From Fusibacter paucivorans (lineage in GTDB: Bacteria; Bacillota; Clostridia; Peptostreptococcales; Acidaminobacteraceae): DNA of 64,000 nucleotides. The translations under genes were made by a program, and so were the position numbers. Shown piece after piece: positions 56,996 to 64,000 of the stretch. Each line of letters starts with the position of its first letter. Within the stretch, counting starts at the first letter, position 1. The stretch is taken from the NCBI RefSeq assembly GCF_018390735.1, contig NZ_JAHBCL010000007.1, forward strand, positions 1 through 64,000, given 5' to 3'. Below the pieces are notes generated by a model that was not told the DNA's origin, did not search any database, and saw only the letters and a program-made list of their open reading frames with translations.

Positions 56996-57599
56996 GTTCG
57001 GTTTATAAAGGCTGTTGCAGCGTACTTGCAGAAGAAGGCTGTAATTTAATTGTGAATTATCGATCAGATGACGAGAAAGCGCAAGCCTTTGCATCAATAG
57101 AATTATTGGTTAACAATGCTGGATCAGACTTTACGAAGACAGCATTTCAGTCAATTGAAACCAGTGAATGGCGTAAAGTTCAGGAAGGGACGCTTAACGC
57201 GGCTTTTTTTGTAGGATGTGAATTTGCGCATCACCTGCTGATAAGAAGGTTAAACGGGTGTATCGTGAATATGCTTTCTAAATCTGCGATTTTATCAAGC
57301 AGTGTGCATAATGCTGCCTACATTGCTGCGAAGGGTGGTTTGATGACACTGACACGCGGGATGGCAAAAGAACTCATTGTCTACGCATAAGGGTAAACGG
57401 CGTTGTTCCCGGCTATGTTCAAACTGAAAAACACTATCGTGATGATGACTTTAAATCAAGGGAGAAGCAACGGCAATTGCCATTGAAAGCTTATGCGACG
57501 CCTTACGAAATCGGAGGTGCCGTTGCTTTTCTGTGCTCAGAACGTTCAAAACAAATAAATGGTGCAATCATAGACTGCACCGGCGGTACGCTTGTGTGA
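56996..57599 (+). pseudogene. short-chain dehydrogenase/reductase remnant
   Basis: Pieces of one SDR can be read in changing frames: AVAAYL, then EEGCNLIVNYRSDDEKA after a 1-base shift, LLVNNAGSDF, the catalytic YIAAK in HNAAYIAAKGGLMTLTRGMAKE, then after another shift near 57387 IRVNGVVPGYVQTEK and the C-terminal GAIIDCTGGTLV. The first 15 or so residues (TGxxxGIG loop) are absent, and about 35 residues between FASIE and LLVNNAG are deleted. The gene is clearly inactivated. Confidence 0.85.
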
Positions 57600-57647
57600 T
57601 GCGGCAAGGTAAAGCAGTACATCTTAGCAGTGATGATCGAATGCGCT

Positions 57648-58412
57648 TTATTGTGTTTTTAGGACCTCGCGAATTTTCTCAACCATGTCATCGGTTACTT
57701 TTTCTAAGAAAGTTGTACCATATGCTGCTTTTGCCGGGAGCGGATTGCCGAGTACGCCGACTTCTGTGAGACCGACAATGCCGCTTGCAAACATTTTTTC
57801 TGCTGCCTTGGCATCTAACTGTCCAACATAGCCAGCGGCAGCCTTAGACATTTCCACCTGTTCAGGAGCTTCTGCAAGCATAACGGAAGTTTCAAAAGCG
57901 CCAGCGTGACCGCAGCTGCCCGAAGGCAGTTGATATGTCTTTTCAAAATCTGCCATGAGACCGACGAGGCCTTCAAAGGACAGCGGGCGTATAAATGTCA
58001 AATCAGGATGAAGTGTTTTTAAGTTAGCATATATTTTTTCATCTTCAGAAAAATTGCCGCCATGACTTGAAAAGAGGATGAAATATTTAAAACCATGACG
58101 TTTAAGGGACGTAACATAGTCCTCAACGACACCACGGTATATCTCAGGTCTTAGGGTGATGCTGCCTGCCATTGGCATGTGATGAGCCGATAGACCAGGG
58201 CGTATAATGGGTGCAACAAGCGTATTGCCCAATTTTTCAGCCACGCGTAGCGCCATAGCTTCACCCAAAATAGGATCTGTTGACTCGGAGAGGTGATAGC
58301 CGTGCTGTTCGATTGATGCGGTACAGATAATGACTGCATTTGCACCGGCGTCAATTTTTGAACGCACTGTGGGCCAATTCATATATTCGATCATATAATC
58401 ATACTTTTTCAT
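57648..58412 (-). CDS. creatininase-family amidohydrolase
   Basis: A 254-residue protein of the creatininase family, metal-dependent amide hydrolases. SIEQHGYHLSESTDPILGE (about residues 33-51) provides Glu, His and Asp ligands, FSSHGGNFSEDE (about 116-127) the next His, and AGAFETSVMLAEAP (about 169-182) the glutamate. Members act on creatinine, on FAPy intermediates in riboflavin/F420 synthesis, or in mycofactocin maturation; no context decides. The ATG at 58412 is well spaced from AAAGGAG; one two codons earlier is too close. Confidence 0.85.
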   Translation of the reverse strand: MKKYDYMIEYMNWPTVRSKIDAGANAVIICTASIEQHGYHLSESTDPILGEAMALRVAEKLGNTLVAPIIRPGLSAHHMPMAGSITLRPEIYRGVVEDYVTSLKRHGFKYFILFSSHGGNFSEDEKIYANLKTLHPDLTFIRPLSFEGLVGLMADFEKTYQLPSGSCGHAGAFETSVMLAEAPEQVEMSKAAAGYVGQLDAKAAEKMFASGIVGLTEVGVLGNPLPAKAAYGTTFLEKVTDDMVEKIREVLKTQ

Positions 58413-58660
58413 CTTCATAACTCCTTTCGCGACTAGCTATTGGGACATCATAGCCTCTTCTTCTGGTAGATGTATTCGGAAGCCTTCATTTTATTGTATA
58501 TTAACGCTATTATATAATAATTGTAGAAAATACAAAAGAAACAGATCAATTTTAAGGGATAACGAAACAATACAACAGCTTTGTAATGGTATACAGAGAT
58601 CAAGCATGGCGGCATGCAAGGGAATGAAAGGTGGAGTGGCACGGTTGCCATTGCATTTCG

Positions 58661-59617
58661 TTATAGAATTAGATGCTTTAAAATGAGATTGATCAATAAT
58701 GCAGAGGCGTAAACAGAGGCGAATATAAAGAATATTTTAACGGAGTTGACAAAAGTTAATGCTTTGGAAGGTGATTTTACGAAAGTCCTCATTAGTGTTG
58801 AAGTAAAATACCATGTTCCAACGACTGCTAAAGTGGTGAGCGGCAATATGCGAAGGATTATTAAAATTAGCAAAAGTGCATATGCCGTGTGAAATAGAAA
58901 CCTGTAAAGCTTTAACGCCTTATCGCGGCCGATGACAACGGGCAGCGTATAACGGCCGTTGACAATGTCCTCGTCGGCATCGCAGAGATTGTTGGAGAGC
59001 ATGATATTGGCAATGAGACAGGCGAGCGGTAAGCCGATGGCGAAGAATTGCAGGACCAATTGCAGATTAATAACGAGCGATAGCATGGTACCATGAAAGT
59101 TCGCTTTTAGAATGTGATCGATCGGAATCATTGAAAATCCTGAAATGATTGGGATGAGCAGTCCCATAAAAAGACCACTGAATATTTCACCAAAGGGTGT
59201 CCTAGAGATAGGAAGAGGGCCCATGGAGTAACCGACAGCAACGGCAAATGAAATTGCACCAAACAGAAAAATCAGCCAGTGCGATGCCAATACGAGACCT
59301 ATACCGGCGATGGCGGCGATAAAAGCAAAGGCGATGAGCAAGTGCCGGCAAAAGGCCGCAGACAATTTGCCGGCTGTGATGGGGTTGTGTTCATCATAGT
59401 GGTAACCGTGCTTTAAAATGGCCTTTTTAGCATCAAAATAATTGTTGAGACCGGTGGTTGTCATATCAATAAAGAGGAGCGAAATTAAAAGCAATATGAA
59501 ATTGAGCGGTTTAAGTGAAAAGCCGAGCTTAAGGGCATAAAATATGCCGATGAACATTGGCAGAACACTTGCAAGTTTTGTTCGGATTTCTACGAAGTCT
59601 AAGATGTTTTTTAGCAA
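58661..59617 (-). CDS. UbiA-family prenyltransferase (MenA-like)
   Basis: A membrane protein of about 318 residues with eight or nine helices. The two prenyl-diphosphate motifs are NNYFDAKKA (about residues 70-78) and NNLCDADEDIVNGRYTLPVV (about 205-224), close to MenA (1,4-dihydroxy-2-naphthoate prenyltransferase) and related quinone or lipid prenyltransferases. No other menaquinone genes are near. A TTG at 59617, 10 bases after AAAGGAGC, is the likely start; an ATG at 59668 would add a hydrophobic extension with no ribosome binding site. Confidence 0.8.
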   Translation of the reverse strand: MLKNILDFVEIRTKLASVLPMFIGIFYALKLGFSLKPLNFILLLISLLFIDMTTTGLNNYFDAKKAILKHGYHYDEHNPITAGKLSAAFCRHLLIAFAFIAAIAGIGLVLASHWLIFLFGAISFAVAVGYSMGPLPISRTPFGEIFSGLFMGLLIPIISGFSMIPIDHILKANFHGTMLSLVINLQLVLQFFAIGLPLACLIANIMLSNNLCDADEDIVNGRYTLPVVIGRDKALKLYRFLFHTAYALLLILIILRILPLTTLAVVGTWYFTSTLMRTFVKSPSKALTFVNSVKIFFIFASVYASALLINLILKHLIL

Positions 59618-59675
59618 TTTGACAAATGCTCCTTTCAGAAAGAATACGAAAAAACAAATTATTTTCAAAAAGGGC

Positions 59676-59704
59676 TTGAAAATGTTTTTGTTTTGGTTTA
59701 TAAT
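59676..59704 (+). promoter_or_regulatory. promoter of a short leader transcript
   Basis: TTGAAA (59676-59681) and TATAAT (59699-59704) with a 17-base spacer, reading toward glnA. Confidence 0.75.
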
Positions 59705-59755
59705 CAGAAAATATTAAACCTGTATACAGTATAACTTCAGGGGATAATTAAATAC

Positions 59756-59812
59756 AAAGGCAATGGCGTCTTCAGTAGGAGCAAATGAGCTTCTTATTGA
59801 TGACGCCTTTTT
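59756..59812 (+). terminator. terminator-attenuator upstream of glnA
   Basis: GGCGTC / GACGCC stem with an inner AGGAGC / GCTTCT helix closing a 6-base loop AAATGA, followed by five T. It ends a transcript of about 100 bases started at 59676. Confidence 0.75.
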
Positions 59813-60318
59813 ATTTTAATACACACTGCATAAGACTTCAAACAATAAATGCAGATTGCCCTTGTATGGAATAATGCACTTTCGTTATAGCATTGCCGGA
59901 AGGATTTACCGAAAAGCGGTGCAGTGTACAGATTGCCATATCCCGGATCGTCTTTGGACGTTCTCGAAGCGGTTGACAGCTTTGGAAATGACATGATAAT
60001 TGCCTATGTCGAGGACGACAATCGTCGGTTGGGGATAAAAGCTGAATAACAGTTGCTGAGACCTTGATTTTTAAGTGGGAATAGCTTAGGCTGTTTGTCA
60101 AAGTGAGGTTCCTAATGAAAATTTCGTACAGCACATATCGGTTTCGCCGCGGGACAATGTTTGAAATTAGTGCTTGACGCAGCATATGACAAAAGGTAAG
60201 CTATGCACAAAGAAGCGCTGCGATAAGGCGTACAGTTTTAAGCAAATATTGTCGGCGATGCGGAATCTAGATGAAAAAGGAGGCATTTGCAGGCTAATTC
60301 AGAAAATTTGGAGGCGCT
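59813..60318 (+). other. non-coding region upstream of glnA
   Basis: No gene seen. A second promoter, TTGACA (59973-59978) and GATAAT (59995-60000) with a 16-base spacer, would give glnA a leader of about 310 bases. Confidence 0.5.
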
Positions 60319-61656
60319 ATGAAATATATATCCGATGAAAAAAAAGAATTAATGGATCTCATTGAAGCATTAGATGTAGAATTAATCCACTTGCAGTTTA
60401 CTGATATTATCGGCATTCCAAAGAATGTGACCATCATGGCTCATCAGCTCAATAAAGTGCTGGAGAGTGGGATTACCTTTGACGGATCCAGTATAGATGG
60501 CTTTGTGAGAGTTGAAGAATCAGATATGTACCTCAGACCGGACATCACTACTTTTACCGTTTTTCCATGGACCTCTTCCCCAAAAGAAGCCAGAATGATA
60601 TGCGATGTCTACAATATGGACGGTACACCTTTTGAAGGCTGTCCAAGGTATATTTTAAAACAGGCTGTCAAAGAATCAGAGGCATTGGGGTATACGATGA
60701 ACGTTGGTCCCGAATGTGAATTCTTTCTCTTTCATACGGATTCCAACGGCGTCCCTTCACTTGAAGTCCATGATCAAGCGAGCTATTTTGACCTAGCGCC
60801 AATGGACATGGGCGGCAATGCGAGAAATGATATTTCACTTACTTTAAAGCAGATGGGCTTTAAGATTGAGGCCTCTCATCATGAGGTTGCACCAGGTCAG
60901 CATGAAATTGACTTTGAATACGCAGATGCATTAAAAACAGCTGATAATATCATGACGTTTAAAATGGTTGTGAGAATTATCGCACAGAGACATGGTTTGC
61001 ACGCGACATTTATGCCAAAACCGCACATTGGCATTAGTGGTTCAGGCATGCATCTCAACATCTCACTTTCAAATCCTAATGGAACGAATGCTTTTTATGA
61101 CCCGAAGGATGAACTGCAGATGTCGTCAACGGCCTATCATTTCTTAGGGGGACTGTTAACGCATGCCAAAGCGTTTACGGCCTTGACCAATCCAACAGTG
61201 AATTCTTATAAGCGACTCGTTCCAGGTTACGAGGCACCAATACTCATTGCATGGTCGCTATCGAATCGAAGCCCGCTCATACGGGTACCTTCCGGTAGAA
61301 GCGAATCCACGAGATTGGAACTTCGCAGTCCGGATCCTAGTGCCAATCCGTATTTGGCGCTGGCAGCAACACTGAAAGCTGGGCTCGACGGCATAAAAAA
61401 TAAAATAGAGCCGCCCGCACAGATTTCAAATAATTTATATGAATACTCAGATACAGAGATTGATGAACTGAATATTGAAAGATTGCCTTCGAACTTGTAT
61501 GAAGCGTTAAAAGAGTTTTCACAGAGCGCCACAATGCGAGAAGCCATAGGAGACCACGCCTTCAAACGTTACAAAGAAGCTGCAATGTACGAATGGAACG
61601 AATACTCCAAATACGTGTCTCAGTGGGAACTGAACAGGTATTTAAGAAAATTCTAA
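60319..61656 (+). CDS. glnA: glutamine synthetase, type I
   Basis: A 445-residue GSI-alpha enzyme joining ammonia to glutamate with ATP. The beta-Grasp domain, GPECEFFLF (first metal Glu), EVAPGQHEIDFEY, the HATFMPKPHIGISGSGMH segment and NRSPLIRVPSGR (about residues 315-326) are all in place. The C-terminal Tyr adenylylation motif of the beta type is absent, as in Firmicutes, where activity is feedback-controlled. ATG after TTGGAGG. The ANTAR regulator gene follows at once. Confidence 0.97.
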   Translation: MKYISDEKKELMDLIEALDVELIHLQFTDIIGIPKNVTIMAHQLNKVLESGITFDGSSIDGFVRVEESDMYLRPDITTFTVFPWTSSPKEARMICDVYNMDGTPFEGCPRYILKQAVKESEALGYTMNVGPECEFFLFHTDSNGVPSLEVHDQASYFDLAPMDMGGNARNDISLTLKQMGFKIEASHHEVAPGQHEIDFEYADALKTADNIMTFKMVVRIIAQRHGLHATFMPKPHIGISGSGMHLNISLSNPNGTNAFYDPKDELQMSSTAYHFLGGLLTHAKAFTALTNPTVNSYKRLVPGYEAPILIAWSLSNRSPLIRVPSGRSESTRLELRSPDPSANPYLALAATLKAGLDGIKNKIEPPAQISNNLYEYSDTEIDELNIERLPSNLYEALKEFSQSATMREAIGDHAFKRYKEAAMYEWNEYSKYVSQWELNRYLRKF

Positions 61657-61659
61657 GTT

Positions 61660-62244
61660 ATGAAAGCTGTTAGATCGAAGATACTCATCGTTGAACAACA
61701 GGTGTCCATTCGCACCAAAATTTGTACGTGGCTGTCTCAAGAAGGCTATGCAATCTTTGAATGTAAAGACGCATTCAAAACACTTCGACTTGCAAGACAA
61801 ATCCTGCCTGATTTGATTTTGCTGGATACGAGTATTAGGGGGATTAATACAAAGCAGTTGATCGAAATTATAGAGACAGATCAACTCTCTAAGGTCGTTT
61901 TAACAGCGGAGAGCATCAATGATGACTTTATGCAGTTACTCGACGAAACGACGCTAAAAAAGTTCGTCAAGAAACCCATTGACCGCAATGATATGATGGA
62001 AATCGTCAAAGCGTCATTGGTCGCAATTAATGAAGCCAAAAAAGCGAAGTCACAAAGAGACCGGGAATTAACCGACAGCGCAAAAGCGGCTGCGATTGTG
62101 AAAGCAAAAGAACTGATTATGAGTAAGTGGAATCTTACAGAGGATCAAGCTTACGCATATCTCAGAAAGAAAAGCATGAATTACAGCGTACCGATTGAGT
62201 ACATTGCCAAAGCTGTAATAAAGAAATATCAACCCAAACCCTAA
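61660..62244 (+). CDS. ANTAR-domain response regulator
   Basis: A 194-residue protein with an N-terminal receiver (KILIVEQQVSIRTKI, LPDLILLDTSIRG with Asp near residue 55, FVKKPI) and a C-terminal ANTAR domain from about 140 (AKAAAIVKAKELIMSKWNLTEDQAYAYLRKKSM). ANTAR proteins bind paired hexaloop RNA hairpins and block terminators. It starts 3 bases after glnA, so it shares its transcript. In related Firmicutes such regulators act on nitrogen genes including glnA; the leader at 59756 may be its target. Confidence 0.92.
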   Translation: MKAVRSKILIVEQQVSIRTKICTWLSQEGYAIFECKDAFKTLRLARQILPDLILLDTSIRGINTKQLIEIIETDQLSKVVLTAESINDDFMQLLDETTLKKFVKKPIDRNDMMEIVKASLVAINEAKKAKSQRDRELTDSAKAAAIVKAKELIMSKWNLTEDQAYAYLRKKSMNYSVPIEYIAKAVIKKYQPKP

Positions 62245-62351
62245 ACCATTTTAACCAAAAAACAATAAAAACACAAAACCTCAAATATTTATTGATTACA
62301 AAACCTCAAACTTTTTTAGATGTTAATCACATCTACTCCTTAACCCTAAAT

Positions 62352-62395
62352 AAAAAAGGCCATAAACCATCTGCTATCGGTTTATGGCCTTTTTA
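62352..62395 (+). terminator. terminator of glnA-ANTAR
   Basis: AAAAAGGCCATAAACC / GGTTTATGGCCTTTTT stem, perfect. Confidence 0.92.
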
Positions 62396-62529
62396 ATGAT
62401 ATGATTTCGAATAGAAGACTAATTGTCCAAATCCGCTGAATATTGTATGATGGATAATAAGAGACAAATAGATTAAGTGGTGATATTTGTACATCTGTCT
62501 AATGAATACGGTAAGTTATGGAGGTAGAA

Positions 62530-63366
62530 GTGAAATCATTTAAAAACCTATTGCTGATTACACTCGGTACATTCATTGTCAGCCTTGGTATTACATTCTT
62601 TCTGATCCCGGCAAAATTGGCGTCAGGTGGTGTTACAGGGCTGGCAATTGTCATACAGAGCGTTTTGCCCAATATTCCTATCGGCGCTATCTTATTGGTA
62701 TTGAATGTCTTGCTTTACATTATTGGTTTTATCGCCATTGGGCCTGATTTTGGGGCAAAGACAATTTATGCAAGTTTCTTATTAACAGGTTTGATCTCAG
62801 TTTTAGATGCTGTTTTTAAACTGTCAGGCCCTTTAGTACAGGACCCTATTGTCAATCTGATTATGGGCGTTTTGATTTCAGGCGTTGGCCTTGGGATCGT
62901 CTTCAATCAAAATGCATCAACAGGCGGAACTGATATTATTGCCAAAGTTCTGAATAAGCGCTTCGGTACAGATATGGGCAGAGCGCTATTGATGGCAGAT
63001 CTCATCGTCGTAGTTCTCGCCAGTTTTGTACTGGGAATTGAACTTGGGATTTATGCGCTCCTTGGGGTTGTCTTTAACGGTTATATTATTGACAACATGA
63101 TCGAAGGACTTCGCATGAAGGTCAGTGTATCCATAATCTCCTTGAAATCAGACGAGATCAAGCACTTTATTGTGGAAGACATCGGCAGAGGGGCAACGAT
63201 TTATACGGCAAAAGGCGCTTACACATCGGATGAAAAGGAAATCATTACATCGGTTATGGACCGGAAGGAATTTATCCGGCTGAAAGTCTTTGTGAAAGAC
63301 CATGATCCGGAGGCATTTATTATGATTTCAAATGTCAGAGAAGTGCTCGGAGAAGGCTTTTTCTAA
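62530..63366 (+). CDS. YitT family membrane protein
   Basis: A 278-residue protein with about five transmembrane helices (DUF161; GGVTGLAIVIQSVLP, NQNASTGGTDIIAKVLNKRFG) and a cytoplasmic C-terminal DUF2179 domain (GRGATIYTAKGAYTSDEKEII). It belongs to the widespread YitT/YpjC/YqfU group, of unknown transport function. A GTG start 5 bases after GGAGG is preferred over an ATG 4 codons earlier that overlaps the ribosome binding site. Confidence 0.87.
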   Translation: MKSFKNLLLITLGTFIVSLGITFFLIPAKLASGGVTGLAIVIQSVLPNIPIGAILLVLNVLLYIIGFIAIGPDFGAKTIYASFLLTGLISVLDAVFKLSGPLVQDPIVNLIMGVLISGVGLGIVFNQNASTGGTDIIAKVLNKRFGTDMGRALLMADLIVVVLASFVLGIELGIYALLGVVFNGYIIDNMIEGLRMKVSVSIISLKSDEIKHFIVEDIGRGATIYTAKGAYTSDEKEIITSVMDRKEFIRLKVFVKDHDPEAFIMISNVREVLGEGFF

Positions 63367-63473
63367 AGGTGATAAGAAGCAGGTGAACATCGGATTCCGG
63401 TTGTTAAGGGCGAGGTATATCCGATAAAGTGGGTTATTGAAAGCAAATAAGCAACCGACAGAAGTGTTGAAAC

Positions 63474-63570
63474 GAGAAACCAGACAAGAAGAACCAGACA
63501 AGAAGAACCAGACAAGAAGAACCGAGATAAGAAGAACCGATACGAGAAGAACCAATACGAGAAGAACTGA
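63474..63570. repeat. 14-15-bp tandem repeats
   Basis: About seven head-to-tail units based on GAAGAACCAGACAA, drifting to GAAGAACCGATACGA. Position between YitT and the ABC gene; no protein is plausible across it. Confidence 0.85.
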
Positions 63571-63627
63571 GGCGTGATGATATGAGGATGGGCCGAGTGA
63601 CGCAGCGAAAATGAAAGGGGGCGTCAC

Positions 63628-64000
63628 ATGGCAAATGTGAACCTAAAGGACATTACCAAAATATACCCGGGAAATTACAAAGCTGTTGATCGCATTAATC
63701 TAGAAATTCGAGACCGTGAATTCATGGTGCTTGTAGGCCCCTCGGGCTGTGGAAAGACGACGACACTGAGAATGATCGCAGGACTCGAATCCATTACTGA
63801 TGGTCAACTGCTGATAGATGGTGAATCAGTCAATGACGTTGCATCGAAGGATCGCAATGTCGCCATGGTCTTTCAGAATTATGCTCTTTTTCCGCATATG
63901 ACGATTTATGAAAACATCGCTTTCGGACTTAAGCGACACAAAATGCCCGATACGATGATTAAGCAGGCCATCAAGCGGGCAGCAGAGGTACTTAATATTG
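63628..64000 (+). CDS. ABC transporter ATP-binding protein, MalK/UgpC type (partial)
   Basis: The first 124 codons of an ATPase that continues beyond the window. Walker A GPSGCGKTTT (about residues 38-47), the IAGLESITDGQLLIDG segment, and Q-loop VFQNYALFPHMTIYENIAFGL match sugar importer ATPases such as MalK, UgpC or MsmX. The signature and Walker B motifs are beyond the end. ATG after AAAGGGGG. The cognate permease genes are not visible; such ATPases are often encoded alone and shared. Confidence 0.9.
   Translation, partial: MANVNLKDITKIYPGNYKAVDRINLEIRDREFMVLVGPSGCGKTTTLRMIAGLESITDGQLLIDGESVNDVASKDRNVAMVFQNYALFPHMTIYENIAFGLKRHKMPDTMIKQAIKRAAEVLNI

Noticed and set aside
59756-59812. fluoride riboswitch
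   Set aside because: GGCAATGGCGTC and GATGACGCC resemble the crcB motif, but the pseudoknot partner is missing and no fluoride transporter gene follows.
63474-63570. CRISPR array
   Set aside because: The units are contiguous with no spacers and no cas genes are near.

Overview
The window reads as chromosomal DNA of an anaerobic, amino-acid-using member of the Clostridia (Firmicutes). The evidence is strong purine-rich ribosome binding sites, GTG/TTG starts, a T-box leader on leuS, a glmS ribozyme, CsoR copper control, a ferredoxin-linked 2-oxoacid oxidoreductase with Ptb/Buk, type I glutamine synthetase with an ANTAR regulator, and YbbR/diadenylate cyclase. Genus cannot be fixed from the sequence alone. 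No phage, insertion sequence, CRISPR array or obvious horizontally acquired island was seen.

Layout. 1-1350: the 3' end of a 5S rRNA followed by 13 tandem tRNA genes and a terminator. 1420-3930: chorismate mutase, then cdaA-cdaR (c-di-AMP synthesis). 4552-12494: a methyltransferase, a PAS-AAA+-Fis sigma-54 activator, and behind a -24/-12 promoter the operon ptb-buk-ATPase-ferredoxin-vorBAC, which should turn branched-chain 2-oxoacids into acyl-CoA, acyl-phosphate, acid and ATP. 12829-19471: TMEM165-type transporter, glmM, mnmH (selU), a Cache sensor and an HD-GYP protein. 19787-24555: glycerol use (glpK, then a GlpA-like/GlpB-like/DUF1667 operon behind an attenuator-like leader). 24883-27208: glmS ribozyme and glmS. 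27300-34263: hydrolase, a small cluster of unknown function (ABM-like, two-TM barrel protein, ACT protein), an AbrB-type membrane protein and an aconitase-family hydratase. 34264-43804: signalling and metabolic genes (XRE-PAS, MCP, tRNA-Val, Crp/Fnr, condensation-type acyltransferase, PRPP synthetase, PAS-SpoIIE phosphatase, flavin reductase). 44004-50219: YkuS, T-box leuS, and copA-csoR under a CsoR operator. 50270-55587: winged-helix regulator, PHP phosphatase, MscS, NUDIX, two GNATs and a zincin. 55955-59617: tRNA-Thr, a ROK gene and an SDR gene that are both truncated at a common junction, creatininase, UbiA prenyltransferase. 59676-64000: glnA-ANTAR regulator, YitT and the start of a MalK/UgpC-type ABC ATPase.

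The cell-envelope precursor pathway recurs: cdaA-cdaR, glmM and glmS all lie within 25 kb, although glmM, usually next to cdaR, is separated from it by the branched-chain acid genes. The most interesting points are a strong ribosome binding site inside copA placed to make a free 68-residue CopZ-like chaperone from the same gene; five copies of an approximately 90-120 bp palindromic intergenic repeat, one lying between the glmS ribozyme and glmS; an apparent intrinsic terminator right after that ribozyme; a large perfect inverted repeat upstream of the sigma-54 promoter; and a deletion scar joining ROK and SDR remnants.
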